Assembly (NCBI GenBank): GCA_034698045.1 | Contig: JAQGAU010000039.1 | Location: 1 to 51,045, forward strand | Length of the DNA: 51,045 nucleotides | Direction of reading: 5' to 3' | Origin: Paramacrobiotus richtersi | Taxonomy: Eukaryota > Tardigrada > Eutardigrada > Parachela > Macrobiotidae | Shown here: one piece after another, positions 47,901 to 51,045 of the stretch | How positions within the stretch are numbered: the first letter of the stretch is position 1 | Layout: each line of letters starts with the position of its first letter | The notes under the pieces: generated by a model | What the model was told of the DNA's origin: nothing | The model's database searches: none | Seen by the model: the letters and a program-made list of their open reading frames with translations, nothing else | Made by a program: the position numbers and the translations under genes

Positions 47901-49718
47901 AACAAAAAACATTGGCCAAGCTGAGAAGGCAAGCTATAAACTGCCTATAATATTATCGGACACACCTTGAGCTAATGCTGCCACACCATGGTACTGAACA
48001 TGGTACAAAATTAATCATGCCATTCCTTATAAACGGAGGTCCGCTGTTCTCGGCAACCGCTGCGGACGTTCGCTGCTGCTCTCGTGGCAGTGATTATTAT
48101 TTTCCTAACTGCATTGTCGTGACAGAATTGCCTAAAATCTATCAGTGGCCAACGCTTGCGAAAAGGTTTTGGAAGCTTTGTGAACTCTGTTGCGAAAGAG
48201 TTGAGCCGCTGACATTTGCAAAATGAACATCGTCTGTCGCAGTCTTGTCTCCGCGCAACACTGTAGCGATAAAGCGGAACAAAATATCTTTCGTCCCGGT
48301 CACCAATTGTGGGACAGAGTCATCCTACTTTGTGTTAGGTGCAGCTAGAACGTCGGTAATGGTTTAGAACTTTCAGCATGTATGTACAATGTACATTCTG
48401 GGCATTATATCGCCAAAAATTTCAGTCCAATGAAGGTCTTGTGACCGGCACTCATGCCCCCCGTGACATTATCGCCGGTTACAGTCGCTCGGTTTGCTAG
48501 CAGTCTTGATGCCACCGCATTTTCGGCACTTCAGCTTGTGCTGTATTTAATGTCCGCACTTCGAGATAACCCATTATTAATGCTGAGGGATTCCGAGCAT
48601 GGCTGATGGCGTATATGGCGGCGCATGTGCCTGTTGCTCTGATAAGCTGCATAAATGTTGCTCTTTTTAGGTTGGAATGTGTTGCAAGATCCCGGAATAA
48701 GTAAGGCGACTGTTTGCAAAAACTCGTCACTTTCTCGCCGAGTAACAGCCTAGGAACTAGGAAGGCATGTTAGAAATGGTAGAACGATATGTGCTGCTGA
48801 CACTATCTGCTTGCATTAATAACTGGATTTGACAACGTGAAATTCTGAACGAGTTCACGCGTTATGTCATGACAATGCTATTGTTTAGCGGGAACCGGAC
48901 TCAACGCTGGGGGCAGCGCCGGAGGCGGCACTGGCGCTGGTGCAGGGAGCGGCGCTGGGGCTGACGCAGGTTCCGGCACCGCAGCCGGCGCTGGAGGCGG
49001 AGCAGTTCCTGGCACCGGGGCCGTCGTTGGAGGCGGAGCAGTACCTGGCACAGGGGCGGGTGCTGGAGGTGGAGCTGTACCTGGCACAGGGACCGGCGCT
49101 GCTGTTGGAGCTAGAGGTATGTTCTCTTACACAAAATAACAAGCATACAGTAGCTGTATAAACTGGGAGAAACTGTTGCGGCGTTTCTCGAGATTCACTC
49201 ACAAATTAATCATCGAAGTCATGATCCGTGCAGGGAGTGGAACCAGAGGCCCCATGAAGCAAAGCATAGGTAAGTAACTTGCCTACCGAATCCGCTGCTT
49301 AATGTAACGTACCTTTTGCTAATGCATTTAGTTTGTCTCCGTAGAATTCCGTTATAGGTGGTCAGGTGTTCAGTGAAATTCAATGAAATGAAACAAAAAA
49401 GTCACACCAAGGTTAAGATATCCGGTCCAGCAGTGACCTATGCTACGTCCAGTATAAGTACAGGAGTGGTTTTGTTTCGGCTCTGGTTTGCTTGGTCCCG
49501 ACCTTTCTGACTTGAACACGCTCACTACAGCTGCAATTTTTAATTTGTATCTTGTTCTTCCAAGCAATAAAATTCAAACATAGATGAGTAGCTGTTACTA
49601 ATAACTGATTACGCTATTCGTATTTCCATGCTCTTTTCTCTTTATAGGCACCCTAATGCATTTCGCTTATGCCATGCTCACTATTCAAGCTACGTTGCGA
49701 ACAATTGCGATCTTCTGA
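44965..49718 (+). CDS. GPI-type Ly6-like protein with long glycine-rich stalk, 7 exons, 219 aa (copy 2)
   Basis: Exons: 44965-45016, 46171-46275, 47372-47509, 48671-48700, 48889-49116, 49234-49269 and 49648-49718; total 660 nt, all phase 1. The signal peptide (SQGFLMLVLS) exon has the same length, 52 nt, as in copy 1. The cysteine domain begins IVCDDCGTPSCGRI and ends CVCDTDRCNVL. The micro-exon GWNVLQDPGI and the 36-nt exon match copy 1 in length. The stalk exon is 76 codons against 35 in copy 1 and consists of Gly/Ala/Thr with AVPGTG recurring three times. The last exon is a hydrophobic GPI-type tail. The donor tcag|gttcgt of exon 1 is weak but conserved in place. Intron 1 (45.0-46.2 kb) holds an unassigned, non-gene-like stretch. 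Confidence 0.8.
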
Positions 49719-50640
49719 TGGAAATCCGGTACTTCCACATTGAAAATCTTCTAAACAGAACTTAAGAAATCCAAGATGTCAAATTCGTGGACTTACATGT
49801 GTATCTCATTTTTTTTCTTCGTTTCGTTTGATCAGTCTACCGAACGCACATTAATCAAACTATCGCATCTCTCGCGGAAACACGTTATATACCCATATCG
49901 GCTCGAACGGATGATCAGTTCACTCGTGTCAAGGTACGCGTGCTGTAACAGATGTATGCTCTGTCCGATAAAATTTTGTTGATTCCGCAAATTTTTACTT
50001 TAGAAGTTTGTTATAAAGACGTTTCCTTACAAACGTTTGCAGGAGAATGCGAGCGGTAGGTGCAATAAAAGCACAATGAAACGTGAAATGATCGAACTGT
50101 GATATATTTCCGTGGTACCAGTTCTAGTGAAACTGGACCATATTTCTAAAAACGCAATCAGTCCAAAGAACGCCAATAATCCAAAAAAAAATTGTTTGCA
50201 TAAACAACAACCTGAGCTTTAACCACCACAAACAACACAACAACTGAAAGGATAACTGAGTGACAGAGCAAGAGCATCCGTGATGCCGAAATGCAAAGGT
50301 GATGCAGCAGCGGCGAGCTGAAAGGCGGTGTGGAGCACTATGTCGAGCGGTCTGCAGGCCAGGAGTGGAAGCACTCACACTGCTGTTGGCCGGGCTAGGG
50401 CGGCGTCCAGCTCGACGATTCGTTTATAATCAGCTTCCCTCCGATAATCTTTACAGATATTTGCACTTTCACTGCAAGAACGATACCAGGTGCATCGTTC
50501 TTGCAAACATCTCGAGTGACAGTATAAAATATTGTAGCGGTAGTAGTCCTTCTGATTGGTAACAGTTCAACTGGAAATGTTTGGACCAACCTTCTGATGA
50601 CTAATGCATCTACATAGAGATGAACGTGATAACCTGTGAG
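49719..50640. other. No supported gene; contains a 12-bp-stem hairpin
   Basis: AATAAA at 50064-50069 is a candidate polyA signal for the Ly6-like gene ending at 49718. A perfect hairpin tgcaagaacgat / atcgttcttgca with a 9-base loop lies at 50476-50508. The plus-strand open stretch 50299-50562 has scattered cysteines (CKNDTRC) but no start, signal peptide or partner exon I can defend. Confidence 0.35.
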
Positions 50641-51045
50641 AATTAACTTCGTCTTGGCTATCCCCAGTCCCGGTAGTACGGTCCGTGCTTAGCGTGCTTA
50701 TAAACGTGCTGCCCGCACCTTGCGGATGTCGTGCTTACCGTGTTCTACGTGTACCAGACCTACAAAGTGTGTACCCGCTGCATCGCGGTTGCCGTACTGA
50801 TGGTACTCAACGACGTGTTTCCTGACTCACCGATTCGTTGTAACGTACTACCGCTCGTTATGAGTACTGACCATTGATACAATATAAAAGATCAGCCGAA
50901 TTCAGAATCACCATCCCTGATTGTCGTGGTAAGGGTGTTCAACTCAACTTCAACCCAATCCACTAGTGGTAGCTTAGAAGTTACCGCTGTATTATAGGTG
51001 GATGATAGTGTTTATACCCAAGCGCGACAAGTTTCCATGGACTCT
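50641..51045 (+). promoter_or_regulatory. Promoter-like region, possibly the edge of a repeated element
   Basis: The stretch has irregular gtgctta- and gtgtacc-like words, then a TATA box (aatataaaag, about 50881-50890) with an initiator-like ttcagaat about 20 bases later. The final 26 bases match 37945-37970 with one difference and read KRDKFPWT in an open frame that leaves the window. This could be the terminal repeat and start of a repetitive element or a host promoter. The window stops too early to tell. Confidence 0.3.

Noticed and set aside
48885-49202. Minus-strand open stretches rich in Pro/Ala (PAPVPGTAPP)
   Set aside because: Antisense of the glycine-rich stalk exon 48889-49116, which has good splice sites and a paralogue.

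Overview
This is nuclear DNA from an animal. It has genes with GT–AG introns, secreted cysteine-rich domains of animal type (Ly6/uPAR three-finger, LDL-receptor class A, Link-like), AATAAA-type polyA signals, a broken LINE, inverted-repeat elements and minisatellites. Moderate base composition and introns of a few hundred bases to about 2 kb fit a small-genome invertebrate such as a tardigrade or lophotrochozoan, but nothing I can read fixes the phylum. I see no rRNA, convincing tRNA, CRISPR array or bacterial operon.

I rebuilt gene models by joining open stretches at splice sites. Almost every junction falls after codon position 1 (phase 1) and every joined model stays in frame, which is the main support for them. 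Layout: a Ly6-like secreted protein (538-1247, +); an LDLa protein (1479-2612, -); repeat-rich non-coding DNA (2.6-6.2 kb); a second LDLa protein (6174-7362, -); a second Ly6-like protein (9174-11447, +); Link-like membrane protein A1 (11755-15419, -); an unrecognised secreted or anchored protein (16332-18489, +); Link-like protein A2 (19872-21775, -, first exon not settled); a 250-bp-arm inverted repeat (23316-23932); and a nine-exon, 1114-residue Link-like protein A3 (24562-30596, +) with a 1.2-kb inverted-repeat transposon in its sixth intron. After that come an unpaired membrane-anchor exon (31823-31973, -), two minisatellites (32.9-33.5 kb), a GPI-type Ly6 protein (35425-36914, +), a broken Link-like pseudogene (39.4-39.8 kb) and two tandemly duplicated GPI-type Ly6 genes with glycine-rich stalks (40126-43638 and 44965-49718, +), separated by a LINE reverse-transcriptase fragment.

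The genes share one theme: nearly all products are secreted or tethered to the cell surface and built from small disulfide domains. A1 and A3 have a short cytoplasmic tail, one membrane span, a shared ectodomain of about 330 residues that I do not recognise, a variable linker and a C-terminal Link-like domain. A2 has the same outer parts. The Ly6-like genes give soluble and GPI-anchored forms. Tandem duplication, a pseudogene, a stray anchor exon, stalk and linker expansion and nested repeats suggest a fast-changing surface or extracellular-matrix recognition locus. That role is inference; the gene structures are read from the sequence.
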